A DNA stretch of 64,000 bases from a bacterium (GCA_014896235.1 JADBKU010000010.1:1-64000), one strand, 5' to 3'; shown: positions 42,722 to 51,805, counted from the first letter of the stretch. Translations and numbers: made by a program. The notes: a model not told the origin generated them from the letters alone.

Positions 42722-43168
42722 TTAAACCTGGATTAGCTCGATCACCGTGCCGTCCGGATCGGTACAGCATACAAAGCCCTCCTCGCGCCCCTCTTTTCCG
42801 CCGAACATCTGCGGCTCCGACCAGAATTCGACGCCTTTGGCCTTCAGTTCCTCGTAATCCTTGCGCAATTCGCGCGTCCGCAGGGCGATTCGGCACATCC
42901 CGGCATGCCACAGATGCGGGTAGGACTTGCCGTCGGTGGGCGGATTTTTCCATTCGATCAAATCAAGGCGGGTCGCCCGCGGATTATCGCCGAGGATCAT
43001 CAACACGGCGCGTCCGCGGCAATCTGGAATGCGCAGGCCCGTACTGAGTTTTTGGTTGCCGCCTTCTTTAAGATCGCGAATAACTTTGAAGCCGAGCAAC
43101 TGATAAAAAGCGAGCGATCGCTCAAAATCGGTAACGTTGACGTTGATGTGAAAGATGCTTTCGAGCAT
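42722..43168 (-). CDS. VOC-family (glyoxalase/dioxygenase-like) protein
   Basis: A 148-residue single-chain VOC protein with paired beta-alpha-beta modules: FHINVNVTDFERSLAFYQLL, GFKVIRDLKEGGNQKL, and GFVCCTDPDGTVIELIQV at the end. A metal-site His is present in the first strand (FHINVN), HLWHAGMCRIALRT supplies a second, and Glu in VIELIQV fits the third position. It could be a lyase, isomerase or ring-cleavage enzyme. It is the first gene of the three-gene minus-strand block. Confidence 0.82.
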   Translation of the reverse strand: MLESIFHINVNVTDFERSLAFYQLLGFKVIRDLKEGGNQKLSTGLRIPDCRGRAVLMILGDNPRATRLDLIEWKNPPTDGKSYPHLWHAGMCRIALRTRELRKDYEELKAKGVEFWSEPQMFGGKEGREEGFVCCTDPDGTVIELIQV

Positions 43169-43342
43169 GGCCGTGTCCTGCCGAAGGCCGTAAACCGGCC
43201 GCGAATTCGTTCGATCGGAACGCTACCAAGAACCACGCGCAGGCGACAAACGGCTTTGGATGGAGGCGCTCGTTTACTGGCGCGCGGCATCCGCCGATAA
43301 TCATCTCGCTGCGATTCCGCGCCGCTCCGGGAGTTACGATCG

Positions 43343-44020
43343 ATGGCGACCGCAAAAACCGCATTCCTGTTCGATGTTGACAATACGCTGATCGACAACG
43401 ATCGCGTGCAGGCCGACTTGATGCGCCATCTGGAGCGCGACGTCGGCGCCGAATCCAACCGACAGTATTGGAAAATTTTCGAGGAATTACGGTCGGAGCT
43501 GGGGTATGCCGATTACCTCGGCGCGCTGCAGCGTTATCGAGTGCGCAATCCGCGCGACTTCCGCATTCTGGCGGTAAGCGATTTTCTTATAAACTATCCT
43601 TTCGCCAACCGGCTTTATCCCGCTTCTCTCGACGTAATCGAAGCATGCCGCGAATTCGGCGATCTCGCGATCGTCTCGGACGGCGACGTCGTCTTCCAGC
43701 CGCTGAAGGTCCATCGGTCGGGGCTTTACGAGGCGTTCAACGGCAATGTGCTCATTTATATCCACAAGGAACAGGAGCTTGACGATATCGCCGCGCGCTA
43801 TCCGGCCGACCATTATGTATTTATCGACGACAAGGTGCGGATTCTGACCGCGATCAAGAAAACCTGGGGCGCTAAAGTTACGACCGTGTTTCCCCGCCAG
43901 GGCCATTACGCGCTCGACCGCGACGAAGTCGCGAAATACCCCGCGCCCGACGTGACGATCGAACGGATCAACGACCTGCTCGCGCTGGATTTGCAGGCGC
44001 TCGCCCGCGGCTGGAAATAA
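43343..44020 (+). CDS. HAD-family hydrolase
   Basis: A 225-residue haloacid-dehalogenase-like phosphatase. The nucleophile motif is FLFDVDNTLIDNDRVQADLM (Asp11 and Asp13). Motif II is DLAIVSDGDVVFQPLKVHRS, motif III has a conserved Lys near YIHKEQELDD, and motif IV is HYVFIDDKVRILTAIKKTWG. A helical cap lies between motifs I and II. Substrate unknown; likely a small phosphorylated metabolite. It is divergent from the VOC gene. Confidence 0.87.
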   Translation: MATAKTAFLFDVDNTLIDNDRVQADLMRHLERDVGAESNRQYWKIFEELRSELGYADYLGALQRYRVRNPRDFRILAVSDFLINYPFANRLYPASLDVIEACREFGDLAIVSDGDVVFQPLKVHRSGLYEAFNGNVLIYIHKEQELDDIAARYPADHYVFIDDKVRILTAIKKTWGAKVTTVFPRQGHYALDRDEVAKYPAPDVTIERINDLLALDLQALARGWK

Positions 44021-44079
44021 ATTGCGACGCAAGTTCGCATCGCGCCCGCCGCTCAAGCACGCCGCCGATGGATTCGGCG

Positions 44080-44085
44080 TATAAT
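44080..44085 (+). promoter_or_regulatory. Perfect -10 hexamer before the lipoprotein pair
   Basis: TATAAT at 44080-44085 lies 16 nt before the ATG at 44102 in an otherwise GC-rich spacer. No matching -35 is visible 16-18 bp upstream, so an activator or a short leader is possible. Confidence 0.5.
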
Positions 44086-44101
44086 CGCGATCGGTTTGGC
44101 G

Positions 44102-44698
44102 ATGAGAACGTCCTTCGTTCGAGCGCTGATTCTGGCGATCGCGATCGGCGCCGCGGGATGCGCGATTCAGCAGGCGACCCCGCCGCCGGCGCCGCCAACG
44201 GTCGCAAAGGCGCACCCATTACCCTTCAAGGGTCGCCTGCTCTCGGGCGATCCGAATGAGCTTCCGCCCGCGGTTGCGATGTCTCTGGCGAAAGATTCAC
44301 CGGTCGCCTTCATCTACCGTGACGAGTTGTCCCACGACGATTATCACGAGCCGCTGGCCTTTACGGCGTTCGATCCGGTCACGTATATCGGCGCGCCGGT
44401 GGGCGATATCGGAGTGACGGCGTTCGCCTCGCTTGCGATAACCGACGGCGATCGCGTGCTTGGCGACTACACGGCCAAGGTGCGGGTGTCGAAGTCCTAC
44501 ACGATTTATAACGAACCGACCCACAAGGAAGTCGAAGAGGCGGCGCGCGCCGCCGTCCGCGACAAAATCGATCAGAAGCTTTATCGCGACGCGGCGCGGC
44601 TGGCGCAGGAGGTTTCGGCCGCACCAGCCGAGAGTCAGGCGCCGGACCCTGATGCGTCGGCGAATGCGTTGGACCCTCACACGGACGCCGCCAGATGA
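44102..44698 (+). CDS. Predicted lipoprotein, unknown function
   Basis: A 198-residue protein with signal peptide MRTSFVRALILAIAIGAAGC (Cys20 acylated), then a proline-rich linker (AIQQATPPPAPPTVAKAHPL). The mature part (SPVAFIYRDELSHDDYHEPL, then FTAFDPVTYIGAPVGDIGVT) is mixed alpha/beta, ending in a helix and a disordered Asp/Ala tail. I do not recognise the family. ATG 44102 is preferred over an upstream in-frame TTG because it gives a clean signal. Its stop overlaps the next lipoprotein start by four bases, so the two are co-expressed envelope proteins. Confidence 0.7.
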   Translation: MRTSFVRALILAIAIGAAGCAIQQATPPPAPPTVAKAHPLPFKGRLLSGDPNELPPAVAMSLAKDSPVAFIYRDELSHDDYHEPLAFTAFDPVTYIGAPVGDIGVTAFASLAITDGDRVLGDYTAKVRVSKSYTIYNEPTHKEVEEAARAAVRDKIDQKLYRDAARLAQEVSAAPAESQAPDPDASANALDPHTDAAR

Positions 44699-45132
44699 TT
44701 AGCCGCCGCGCCGCGATTGTTGCCGTCGTGGGCATATTCGTTTCAGGATGCGCCGTGCAGGGAACGCCTTTCGAGAAAGCGTCCGCGCCGCCGGACAATG
44801 TCGTGATCTACGTTTACCGGCCGTATCATTACGGTTCGTCGCTGCTGCGGCCGGCGGTGACCTGCGGCGACGACAGCGCGCGCATCGGTCCGGGCGGCTA
44901 CTACGCCTTTGTCGTGCCCGCGAATTCTGGCGAGATCAGTTGCAGCGTGCAGGGCGCGGAATCATCGGACGAGATCGCGATCGATCCGCACACCCACGTC
45001 TATTACATCCGCGAAGAGTTTGTGTGGGGCCTGCTGAGCGGCCATCCGCATCTGAATCCGATCGACGCCGACAAAGCCAATTCGGAAATCCAGACCTGCT
45101 GCGTGGATGAAACGCCCTCCAGCCACTCGTAG
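44695..45132 (+). CDS. Small lipoprotein, DUF2846-like
   Basis: A 145-residue lipoprotein: MISRRAAIVAVVGIFVSGC places the modified cysteine at residue 19. The mature strand-rich domain begins NVVIYVYRPYHYGSSLLRPA and continues GGYYAFVVPANSGEISCSVQ and IDPHTHVYYIREEFVWG, which resembles DUF2846-type domains (an I/V-Y-(I/V)-Y-R strand and a cell-surface beta sandwich). Cysteines in VTCGDD, SCSV and TCCVD may form disulfides. It is translationally coupled to the preceding lipoprotein gene. Confidence 0.7.
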   Translation: MISRRAAIVAVVGIFVSGCAVQGTPFEKASAPPDNVVIYVYRPYHYGSSLLRPAVTCGDDSARIGPGGYYAFVVPANSGEISCSVQGAESSDEIAIDPHTHVYYIREEFVWGLLSGHPHLNPIDADKANSEIQTCCVDETPSSHS

Positions 45133-45166
45133 GCCGAGAGCGCCATCTATCTTCTGTCAAAATTTT

Positions 45167-45242
45167 TGGTGGGCAGGGAGTGAATCGAACACTCGACACG
45201 AAGATTTTCAGTCTTCTGCTCTACCGACTGAGCTACCTGCCC
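45167..45242 (-). tRNA. tRNA-Phe (GAA)
   Basis: On the minus strand a full cloverleaf is readable. The acceptor stem pairs GGGCAGG with CCTGCCC, the D-arm is AGCTCAGTCGGTAGAGC, the anticodon arm GAAGACTGAAAATCTTC has anticodon GAA, and the T-arm is GAGTGTTCGATTCACTC. Discriminator A and a genome-encoded CCA (45169-45167) follow. It lies between the lipoprotein pair and gshB. Confidence 0.96.
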
Positions 45243-45395
45243 ACCGCGCCTGACGGCGGCTGGCGCCGGCCGCGGAGGCCGGCGCGAAACAATATTCGTA
45301 CCGATCCCGCCACGCCGTTGCAAGGCGATCCCTCCGGCGCTATCCCCCGCGCCGTTCTCGATCCACGGCTCGGCCGCGCGCTGGACGCGGCGGCG

Positions 45396-46352
45396 CTAGC
45401 GCAATGCGGCGATGCGCGCCTCGACGAAATCGATCACGCGCGCTTCCAGGTTGACGCCGTTGAGGCGGTCGATCTCTTGGATCCCGGTCGGACTGGTGAC
45501 GTTCACCTCGGTCAGGTAGTCGCCGATGATGTCGAGGCCGACGAAATAGAGGCCGTCGCGTTCCAGCCGCGGCCGCAGCATCCGGCAGATCTCCCGATCG
45601 CGCGGCGTGATGTCGGCCTTCACGCAATTGCCGCCAACGTGGATATTGCCGCGATTTTCGTCGTCGCGCGGCACTCTCAAGGTGCATCCAAGCGGCTCGC
45701 CGCCCAGCACGATCAGCCGCTTGTCGCCGTTGCGAATCTCGGGAATATAGCGCTGGCCCATGATCGGTCGGCTTTCGAAGTGCGTTACGGCTTCCAGAAT
45801 CGCGTTAAGGTTCCGGTCGCCCATCCGCGCCAGAAAGATGCTTTCGCCGCCGTGCCCGTCGAGCGGCTTGACGATCATTTCGCCGCCCTGGTCCGTCATG
45901 AAGCGCTTGAGCCGCGCGATCTCGTAGGTGACGATCGTGGGCGGAATCGCGCCGGGAAAATTCAAGGCGTAGAGCTTTTCGTTCGCCTCGCGCAGGCCGG
46001 CGGGCTCGTTGAGCACGAAAGTGCGCGAGCGATCGGCGAGGCTGAGGATCATCGTGGCGTAAATATAGGGCGCGTCGGCGGGCGGGTCCTTGCGCATGAA
46101 GATCGCGTCGAACGCTTCGAGCGGATATAGCGCGCCGTCGTCGAGAAAACGGTAATGCGGCGTCGTCCGCGCCACCTCGCAGCGCCGGGCGAAAGCGAAA
46201 CCGCGATGGCCCTCGGCGTGCAAACCCTTCAAGCCGAGATGGTAAAGCTCGTGTCCGCGCGCCAGCGCTTCGAGCATGAAAACGAAGGTCGTGTCCTTGT
46301 CGGGCAGAACGGCCTCCAGCGGATCCATCACAAACGCGAACCTGTGTCCCAC
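45396..46352 (-). CDS. gshB: Glutathione synthetase
   Basis: A 318-residue ATP-grasp enzyme joining gamma-glutamylcysteine and glycine. It starts at a GTG (46352) with AAGGAAG upstream inside the end of rsmE. MGHRFAFVMDPLEAVLPDKD and TTFVFMLEALARGHELY are the GshB N-terminus. FMRKDPPADAPYIYATMIL, GGEMIVKPLDGHGGESIFLA and LDIIGDYLTEVNVTSPTGIQ are ATP and Mg sites. It ends the prmA-rsmE-gshB operon, three bases from rsmE. No gshA is in the window. Confidence 0.95.
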   Translation of the reverse strand: MGHRFAFVMDPLEAVLPDKDTTFVFMLEALARGHELYHLGLKGLHAEGHRGFAFARRCEVARTTPHYRFLDDGALYPLEAFDAIFMRKDPPADAPYIYATMILSLADRSRTFVLNEPAGLREANEKLYALNFPGAIPPTIVTYEIARLKRFMTDQGGEMIVKPLDGHGGESIFLARMGDRNLNAILEAVTHFESRPIMGQRYIPEIRNGDKRLIVLGGEPLGCTLRVPRDDENRGNIHVGGNCVKADITPRDREICRMLRPRLERDGLYFVGLDIIGDYLTEVNVTSPTGIQEIDRLNGVNLEARVIDFVEARIAALR

Positions 46353-46355
46353 GGC

Positions 46356-47093
46356 TCAACTTCCTTGTTCGATTTCGCCGAGCGCATCCGCTGCGATCGC
46401 CGCCGCCGCCAGCGCCGCGGTCTCGCTGCGCATCCGGTTCGGGCCGAGGCCCGCGGCGACAAACCCCGCCGCGCGCATCGCGGCCGTTTCGTCGTCGTCA
46501 AAGCCGCCCTCGGGGCCGCAGGCGATCAAAAGCGCGCGCGGCTTGCGGCGCCGGATCAACGCGCCGAGCGGCGCCGCGCCGGCTTCGCAGGCCACGGCGA
46601 AGGTATCTTTTGCCATCGCGGCCACGGCTGCGGCAACCGTCGCTGGCGGTTCGATTTCCATCGGCAACCTGCCGAGGCTCTGCTTGGCCGCCGCGCTCGC
46701 CAGCCGCCGCCATCGTTCGATGCGCGACGATCTGGGATCGCGGACGACCGAGCGCGCGCATGCGAGCGGCCTGAGCGCACGCACGCCGAGTTCCGCCGCT
46801 TTTTCGATCAGGAAATCCATCCTCGGCCCCTTGATAATCGCCGCGGCGAGCGTAATCGGGCAATTCTCGCGAGCTGCGGGAGCGGCGCCGGTGATTTCGA
46901 TCACTGCGGCGTCGCGTTCTATCCGCGCTATGCGCCCGACATATTCGCGGCCGCGGCCGTCCCAGAGCGCCACTTCGGCGCCGCGGCCGAGCCGCATCAC
47001 GTCGCGCAGATGATGCAATTCCGCGCCGCGCACGCGCGCGATATCGCCGTCAAAATCCGCGGCGTCGATCGCGAAACGGGGCGCGCGCTTCAT
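46356..47093 (-). CDS. rsmE: 16S rRNA (uracil1498-N3)-methyltransferase RsmE
   Basis: A 245-residue SPOUT methyltransferase. The start at 47093 (MKRAPRFAIDAADFDGDIAR) overlaps prmA by four bases. The N-terminal PUA-like domain has ELHHLRDVMRLGRGAEVALW. The knot has KGPRMDFLIEKAAELGVRAL, CGPEGGFDDDETAAMRAAGF and LGPNRMRSETAALAAAAIAA; the RMRSETA loop is the RsmE signature. It methylates U1498 of 16S rRNA in the assembled 30S subunit. prmA-rsmE adjacency is widely conserved. Confidence 0.94.
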   Translation of the reverse strand: MKRAPRFAIDAADFDGDIARVRGAELHHLRDVMRLGRGAEVALWDGRGREYVGRIARIERDAAVIEITGAAPAARENCPITLAAAIIKGPRMDFLIEKAAELGVRALRPLACARSVVRDPRSSRIERWRRLASAAAKQSLGRLPMEIEPPATVAAAVAAMAKDTFAVACEAGAAPLGALIRRRKPRALLIACGPEGGFDDDETAAMRAAGFVAAGLGPNRMRSETAALAAAAIAADALGEIEQGS

Positions 47094-48022
47094 CGGCCCA
47101 TCACCAGCGTCGTCCAGCCCCGCTCCGTGCGCCGGCTGAGGCATCGCAGCGCCGGACGATAGGCGGCGATCACGCGTCGCGCCTCGCGCTCAAGGATTCC
47201 GGAAAGCACCAGGCGGCCTTCCGGCGCCAGCAATTTGATCAGCCGCGGCGCCATCTCGATCAGTGTGCCGGAAAGGATGTTGGCGGTGATCAGATCGAAA
47301 TGATGGCGCAGCGAGGAAAGCGGCACGATCGAAAAGCGCACGTCCCGTCCGACGCCGTTGAGGTTCGCGTTCTCGCGCGCATTCTCGAGCGCGATTGGGT
47401 CGATGTCGAGCGCGACCACCTCTTCGGCCCCCAGCAGGCGCATCGCGATCGCCAATATTCCCGAACCCGTGCCGACGTCGAGCGCGCGGGCGAAACCGCG
47501 CTTGCGCCAAAGCCCGTCGAGCGCGCGCAGCACTCCCGCGGTCGTCGCGTGATGGCCGGTGCCGAAGCCTTGCGCGGGTTGAATAATGATGCGAACGAAG
47601 CCTTCGCGATGAACGCGGTTCCACGGCGGCACGATCAGGAAGCGGCCGACTGTGAACGGCTCGAAGCGATCCATCCACGCGGTCGCCCAGCCGGGGTCGG
47701 AAATCGCTTCGGTCTCGAACTGCGCGTCCGGCGCGATCGCGCCGGCGGCTACGAGCGCGCCGCGCAAGCGCGCGATCTCGCGCGCGGAAAGATGATCGAA
47801 ATAACATTTGAGCAGAGCGCGGCGCGGGGCGCGTTTGGGCGCGTCCGCGCGCCGCGGCGCGGACGCGGTTTCACATCCGAGTCCGCCGTGCGCGACGACG
47901 ATCGCGGCCGCCTCGTCGGCGCGCGCCGCGGGCAGTTCAAAGGTCAGGCGGACGAAGCGGGAGCGCGCGCGATTTGGCGCGGCGGGCAGTTTCGGATGCT
48001 TCAGCGTTTGCGCTCGGCTCAT
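47090..48022 (-). CDS. prmA: Ribosomal protein L11 methyltransferase PrmA
   Basis: A 310-residue enzyme that methylates lysines and the N-terminus of L11. SAM motif I is FARALDVGTGSGILAIAMRL, then EEVVALDIDPIALENARENA, and LITANILSGTLIEMAPRLIK is the substrate motif N-I-L. QPAQGFGTGHHATTAGVLRA is the PrmA-specific F-G-T-G-x-H block. The N-terminal substrate-recognition domain is present with an Arg-rich leader (PKLPAAPNRARSRFVRLTF). It is the first gene of the prmA-rsmE-gshB operon. Confidence 0.92.
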   Translation of the reverse strand: MSRAQTLKHPKLPAAPNRARSRFVRLTFELPAARADEAAAIVVAHGGLGCETASAPRRADAPKRAPRRALLKCYFDHLSAREIARLRGALVAAGAIAPDAQFETEAISDPGWATAWMDRFEPFTVGRFLIVPPWNRVHREGFVRIIIQPAQGFGTGHHATTAGVLRALDGLWRKRGFARALDVGTGSGILAIAMRLLGAEEVVALDIDPIALENARENANLNGVGRDVRFSIVPLSSLRHHFDLITANILSGTLIEMAPRLIKLLAPEGRLVLSGILEREARRVIAAYRPALRCLSRRTERGWTTLVMGR

Positions 48023-48282
48023 CGTGGTGTCGTATCGCGCCCAATCATTCCGGCGCGCGCGTTGCGTCGTCTAGGATAGGCGATATGCGTATGTCATTGC
48101 ATCACGCCGTCTGATTGGCCGTTCGGCGTTCACATTCGGCCGGCGGTGGATTTCCTGTTGAAGGAAAGCGCGGCGGTTAATTGCCACAGGCGCAGGGGCG
48201 TGATTTCATCGGGATTGAAGATTGATGCATCAGTTCGCAAAGCGGTCCTGCGGACCGCGCGGCGGAGGCGGTGGGAGCGCGC

Positions 48283-48990
48283 GTGCTTAACATTGCGCAT
48301 CGCGGCGCGAGCGGCCGATTCCCTGAAAATACGCTGGCGGCGTTCGGCGCGGCGATCGCGGCCGGGGCGCGGATGTGCGAGCTGGACGTGCAGCTTTCGC
48401 GCGACGGCGCGCTGGTCGTGATGCATGACGATACCGTTGACCGCACAACCGATGGCAGCGGCGCGGTGCGCGACCTGACGCTCGCGGAACTGAAGCGGCT
48501 CGACGCCGGCGTGCGCTTTGGCGCCGGCTTCGCGGGCGAGCGGATCCCAACGCTCGACGAAGTGCTGGATTTCGCCGGCGAGCGCTGCGCGCTCAATATC
48601 GAAATCAAGGCCGGCGGCGTGGAACCGGCGTTGTGCGCGGCGCTCCGCGCCCATCGCGCGCTGGGAACCGCGCTGGTTTCGAGTTTCGATTGGCCGGCGC
48701 TCGAGGTGATGCGCCATCTGGAGCCGCGCGTGCGGCTCGCGCCGCTCGCCAGCCGATGGCCGGCGCGGCTGCTCGGCGCGGCGACCGAGATGGGCGCGGC
48801 GGCGATCAATCCGCGCGCCGATCTCGTTACCGAAGACTTGTGTATCGCCGCGCACGAACGCAATCTGAACGTTTACGTCTGGACCGTTGACGACGCCGGC
48901 GAGATGCGCCGGATGATCGCGTTCGGCGTGGACGGCGTCATGACCAACTACCCGGAGCGGCTGCAGGCGTTGATCGGAGCTTGGGAATGA
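48283..48990 (+). CDS. Glycerophosphodiester phosphodiesterase
   Basis: A 235-residue TIM-barrel enzyme cutting glycerophosphodiesters to glycerol-3-phosphate and an alcohol. LNIAHRGASGRFPENTLAAF holds the catalytic His and the E-N-T motif. MCELDVQLSRDGALVVMHDD has the metal-binding Glu/Asp and second His, and CALNIEIKAGG the third acidic residue. GTG 48283 is chosen because GGGAG lies at normal spacing and the H-R-G motif is then close to the N-terminus; GTG 48271 would add four residues. No signal peptide, so cytoplasmic (UgpQ-like). It overlaps dnaG by four bases. Confidence 0.87.
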   Translation: MLNIAHRGASGRFPENTLAAFGAAIAAGARMCELDVQLSRDGALVVMHDDTVDRTTDGSGAVRDLTLAELKRLDAGVRFGAGFAGERIPTLDEVLDFAGERCALNIEIKAGGVEPALCAALRAHRALGTALVSSFDWPALEVMRHLEPRVRLAPLASRWPARLLGAATEMGAAAINPRADLVTEDLCIAAHERNLNVYVWTVDDAGEMRRMIAFGVDGVMTNYPERLQALIGAWE

Positions 48991-50759
48991 CGCGCGAGGG
49001 CGGCGACAAAATCGAAGAGGTGCGCGCGCGAGCCGATATCCTCGAGATAATCGGCGCGCACGTGCGGCTCAAACGGGCGGGACGCAACTTCGTCGGCCTC
49101 TGCCCGTTCCACAACGAAAAAACGCCGTCGTTTTCGGTCAATCCCGAGCGCGGGTTTTTCCATTGTTTCGGATGCGGCGCCGGGGGTTCGGTGTTCGACT
49201 TCGTGATGCGGATCGAAGGGCTTAATTTCGGCGAAGCGCTGCGCTCGCTCGCGCGGCGTTACGGCGTCGAGTTGCCCGAGCGGGGGGCCGGCGGCGGCGT
49301 TGCGTCAGGCGACCGCGAAGCGCTGGCGGCGGCGAATCAGATCGCGGCGGATTTCTTCGCGCACGTGCTGTGGAACACGCATGACGGCGCGCTGGCGCGC
49401 GACTATCTGAAGTCGCGCGGCGTAACGGTCGAGACGGCGCGCGCGTTCAATCTTGGCTTCGCGCCGGCGCGGCCGGCGAATCTCGCGGCCGTGATGGCGA
49501 AACGCGGGATGCTTGACGCGGCGGTTCGCGCCGGACTCGTCCGGCGCGACGGCGCGCAGCCGCCCCACGACATGTTCCGCGCGCGGCTGATTTTTCCGAT
49601 TCGCGACGTCGCCGGGCGCACCCTGGCGTTCGGCGGCCGCGTGCTCGATCAGCGCCTGCCGAAATATATCAATTCGCCGGAATCGCCGATCTACTCGAAA
49701 GCGCGCACGCTCTATGGATTGTTCGAGGCGCGCCAGGCGATCGGACAGGCCGACCGCGCGATCGTCGTCGAGGGCTATCTGGACGCGATCATCCTCTGGC
49801 AGGCCGGGTTCAAAGAGACCATCGCAAGCCTCGGCACCGCGCTCACGGTCGAGCAACTGCGCCTTGCGGCGCGCTACAGCAAGAACGTGATCGCCTGCTT
49901 CGATGGCGACGCCGCCGGCCGTAAGGCGTCGCTGCGCGCGCTCGAAGTCTTCCTGGCGGCGGGGCTGCTCGGGCGCGGCGCGTTTCTTCCGGCGGGGCAC
50001 GATCCGGACACGCTTGTGCGCGATCGGGGCGCGCAAGCCTTCGCCGAATTGATCGACGGCGCCGAACTGCTGGCCGATTATTTTCTGCGCGAGCAGGCCG
50101 CCGCCGCGGGCGGCTCGATGGCGGTGCGGGCGCAGGCGGCGGCGCGGGTCGCCGAGGTGCTGCGGATGGCGGCGAATCCGTTCGAGTTCGACCTGCTGGC
50201 GCGCAAAGCGGCCGGAATGCTGGGCGTGAGCGAGGATCTGCTGCGGCGCGAGGCGCGCCGCGCCGCCACGCCCGCGCGTCCGTCGAGCGCTGCGGACCGT
50301 CGTGCGGCGGCGAAGCCATTTGAGCCGGCGAATCGCGCCGACGCGATCGCGCAGGCCGAACTGGGCCTGTTGGCGATCGCGATGGCCTATCCGGAGTTGC
50401 GCGCGGAGATCGCCGACGCGGCGCGGCCGGCGGAGTTTCGCGACGCGCTACTGGGGGCGCTGCTTGAGGAAACCGCGCTTTCGCAAAAATCTAAAGCATC
50501 GCTTGAGGTTTCGATAATGGCCGCGCTCGACGAAGCGCAGCGCGATCGGGTGAGCGCGATGATGGTTGGACCGATGCCGGCCGAGGTCGAGAGCGCGCGC
50601 CGACTGGTTGCCGAATACGCGAGCGCGCTGGAGCGCGGCCGGCGCCGGCGTGAAGTCGAGCAGTTGCGGCGGGTGGCGGCGCAATCGGGCGGCGCGGACG
50701 CGGCGGCGGCCGCGCAGGAGCTTATCGCGCTGCGCCGCCAGGCACATCATGGCGGCTGA
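48987..50759 (+). CDS. dnaG: DNA primase
   Basis: A 590-residue primase synthesising RNA primers at the fork. The zinc-binding domain has GLCPFHNEKTPSFSVNPERG and FFHCFGCGAGGSVFDFVMR. The TOPRIM domain has RAIVVEGYLDAIILWQAGFK and NVIACFDGDAAGRKASLRAL. The catalytic N-part includes FNLGFAPARPANLAAVM and RARLIFPIRDVAGRTLAFGG. The Ala-rich C-terminus (from ~430) is the DnaB-binding region. ATG 48987 overlaps the gdpD stop. rpoD, often next, is absent here. Confidence 0.95.
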   Translation: MTREGGDKIEEVRARADILEIIGAHVRLKRAGRNFVGLCPFHNEKTPSFSVNPERGFFHCFGCGAGGSVFDFVMRIEGLNFGEALRSLARRYGVELPERGAGGGVASGDREALAAANQIAADFFAHVLWNTHDGALARDYLKSRGVTVETARAFNLGFAPARPANLAAVMAKRGMLDAAVRAGLVRRDGAQPPHDMFRARLIFPIRDVAGRTLAFGGRVLDQRLPKYINSPESPIYSKARTLYGLFEARQAIGQADRAIVVEGYLDAIILWQAGFKETIASLGTALTVEQLRLAARYSKNVIACFDGDAAGRKASLRALEVFLAAGLLGRGAFLPAGHDPDTLVRDRGAQAFAELIDGAELLADYFLREQAAAAGGSMAVRAQAAARVAEVLRMAANPFEFDLLARKAAGMLGVSEDLLRREARRAATPARPSSAADRRAAAKPFEPANRADAIAQAELGLLAIAMAYPELRAEIADAARPAEFRDALLGALLEETALSQKSKASLEVSIMAALDEAQRDRVSAMMVGPMPAEVESARRLVAEYASALERGRRRREVEQLRRVAAQSGGADAAAAAQELIALRRQAHHGG

Positions 50760-50859
50760 ACCGGCGCCGGCCGCGGGCCGGGCGTGCGTGTGCATAAGGA
50801 GTACTTAAACTGGGCCGCCAAAGTTGATAAGATTGGTTCTCACTCGGATGCGCTTGTTC

Positions 50860-50935
50860 GGGCCCATAGCTCAGCACGGTTCAGAGCTGCCGGCTCATAA
50901 CCGGCTGGTCCCAGGTTCAAATCCTGGTGGGCCCA
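50860..50935 (+). tRNA. tRNA-Met (CAT)
   Basis: The acceptor stem pairs GGGCCCA with TGGGCCC, with discriminator A at 50935 and no encoded CCA. The anticodon arm GCCGGCTCATAACCGGC gives anticodon CAT and the T-arm is CCAGGTTCAAATCCTGG. The first acceptor pair is G-C, so it is not an initiator tRNA. Elongator Met is most likely, but a lysidine-modified tRNA-Ile2 also reads as CAT in DNA. Confidence 0.92.
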
Positions 50936-51059
50936 TACCTTATAGTCAATCGCAACAAATCGCGGCCGGAGACGGCCGCAGCGCGCGGCGGATCAACCGC
51001 GGACGCTTCGGCGCGCCCGAGCGGCGCCAAAGCGAAGCGCGTTTCCAGCGGAGGATGCT

Positions 51060-51776
51060 TTGCGTGAAGAGATAGCCCGGCTGATGAGCCTGCAGTCCAT
51101 CGATCGCGAACTGCGGGAGCTCGAGCAGACCTTGTCGTCGATCGCCGGAAAAGTCGATTCCCTGCGCCAGGAGACCGAATCCTATCGCACCGAACTAACT
51201 CGCCTGACCGAAGAAGAACAGCACAGTGCGATCGAACGCCGCCGTCTCGAAAAGGAAATCGCCGAGGGCGAAGCGCGCATGCGCAACAAGCGGATGCGCA
51301 TGAACCAGGTGCGCAGCGACAAGGAGTCGCTGGCAGTCAGCCACGAGCTCGACGCGCTGCGCGAAAACAATCAGCGGCTCGAAAGCGAGTTGCTCGCGCT
51401 GATGGAAGCGGCGGATCCGCGCACGGCGCGGATTCAGGAATTGGGCGCGCTGATAGAGGCGAAGGCCGCCGAACTTTCGGCCGCCGAAAAGGATATCGCC
51501 GCGCAAGTCGAGGACCTGAAGGTGTCGATCGCCAAGCAAAAGGTCGATCGCGACCTCATGTCGCGCGAGATCGCGCCGCCGCTGCTGCAGCGCTACGAGA
51601 TGATTTTCAGCCGCCGCGCCGGTATCGCCGTGTCCGAGGCGCGCGACGGAGCGTGTCAGGGCTGCCGGATGAAGTTGCCGCCGCAGCTTTTCAACGAAAT
51701 CCAGAAGCATCTGCAGATTCATTTCTGTCCGAACTGCCAGCGGATTCTCTACTTCGACGCGGCGACGCGGGAGTAG
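51060..51776 (+). CDS. Coiled-coil protein with C4 zinc ribbon
   Basis: A 238-residue protein: residues ~1-175 are a long heptad-rich coiled coil (SIDRELRELEQTLSSIAGKV to LIEAKAAELSAAEKDIAAQV). The C-terminal zinc ribbon has CQGCRMKLPPQLFNEIQ and FCPNCQRILYFD, four cysteines in two C-x-x-C knuckles. This is the C4-type zinc ribbon family often found near dnaG or rnpB. Its role is unclear; nucleic-acid binding or scaffolding is suggested for relatives. It starts at TTG 51060 with GGAGG six bases upstream; the ATG at 51084 is an alternative. Confidence 0.82.
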   Translation: MREEIARLMSLQSIDRELRELEQTLSSIAGKVDSLRQETESYRTELTRLTEEEQHSAIERRRLEKEIAEGEARMRNKRMRMNQVRSDKESLAVSHELDALRENNQRLESELLALMEAADPRTARIQELGALIEAKAAELSAAEKDIAAQVEDLKVSIAKQKVDRDLMSREIAPPLLQRYEMIFSRRAGIAVSEARDGACQGCRMKLPPQLFNEIQKHLQIHFCPNCQRILYFDAATRE

Positions 51777-51805
51777 CGCGCGGGGCGCCGGCCGCCTTTT
51801 CCTGC

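Noticed and set aside
45167-45242. Genomic island inserted at tRNA-Phe
   Set aside because: No integrase gene, direct repeat of the tRNA 3' end or composition change is visible on either side. The same holds for the Met and Gly tRNAs.
48242-48258. GCGGTCC-TGC-GGACCGC palindrome before gdpD as an operator
   Set aside because: A 7-bp palindrome with a 3-nt loop is easily met by chance in GC-rich DNA, and no cognate regulator gene lies nearby.
50962-50979. Terminator after tRNA-Met (GCGGCCG-GAGA-CGGCCGC)
   Set aside because: The stem-loop is good but no T-run follows, so termination is not supported.
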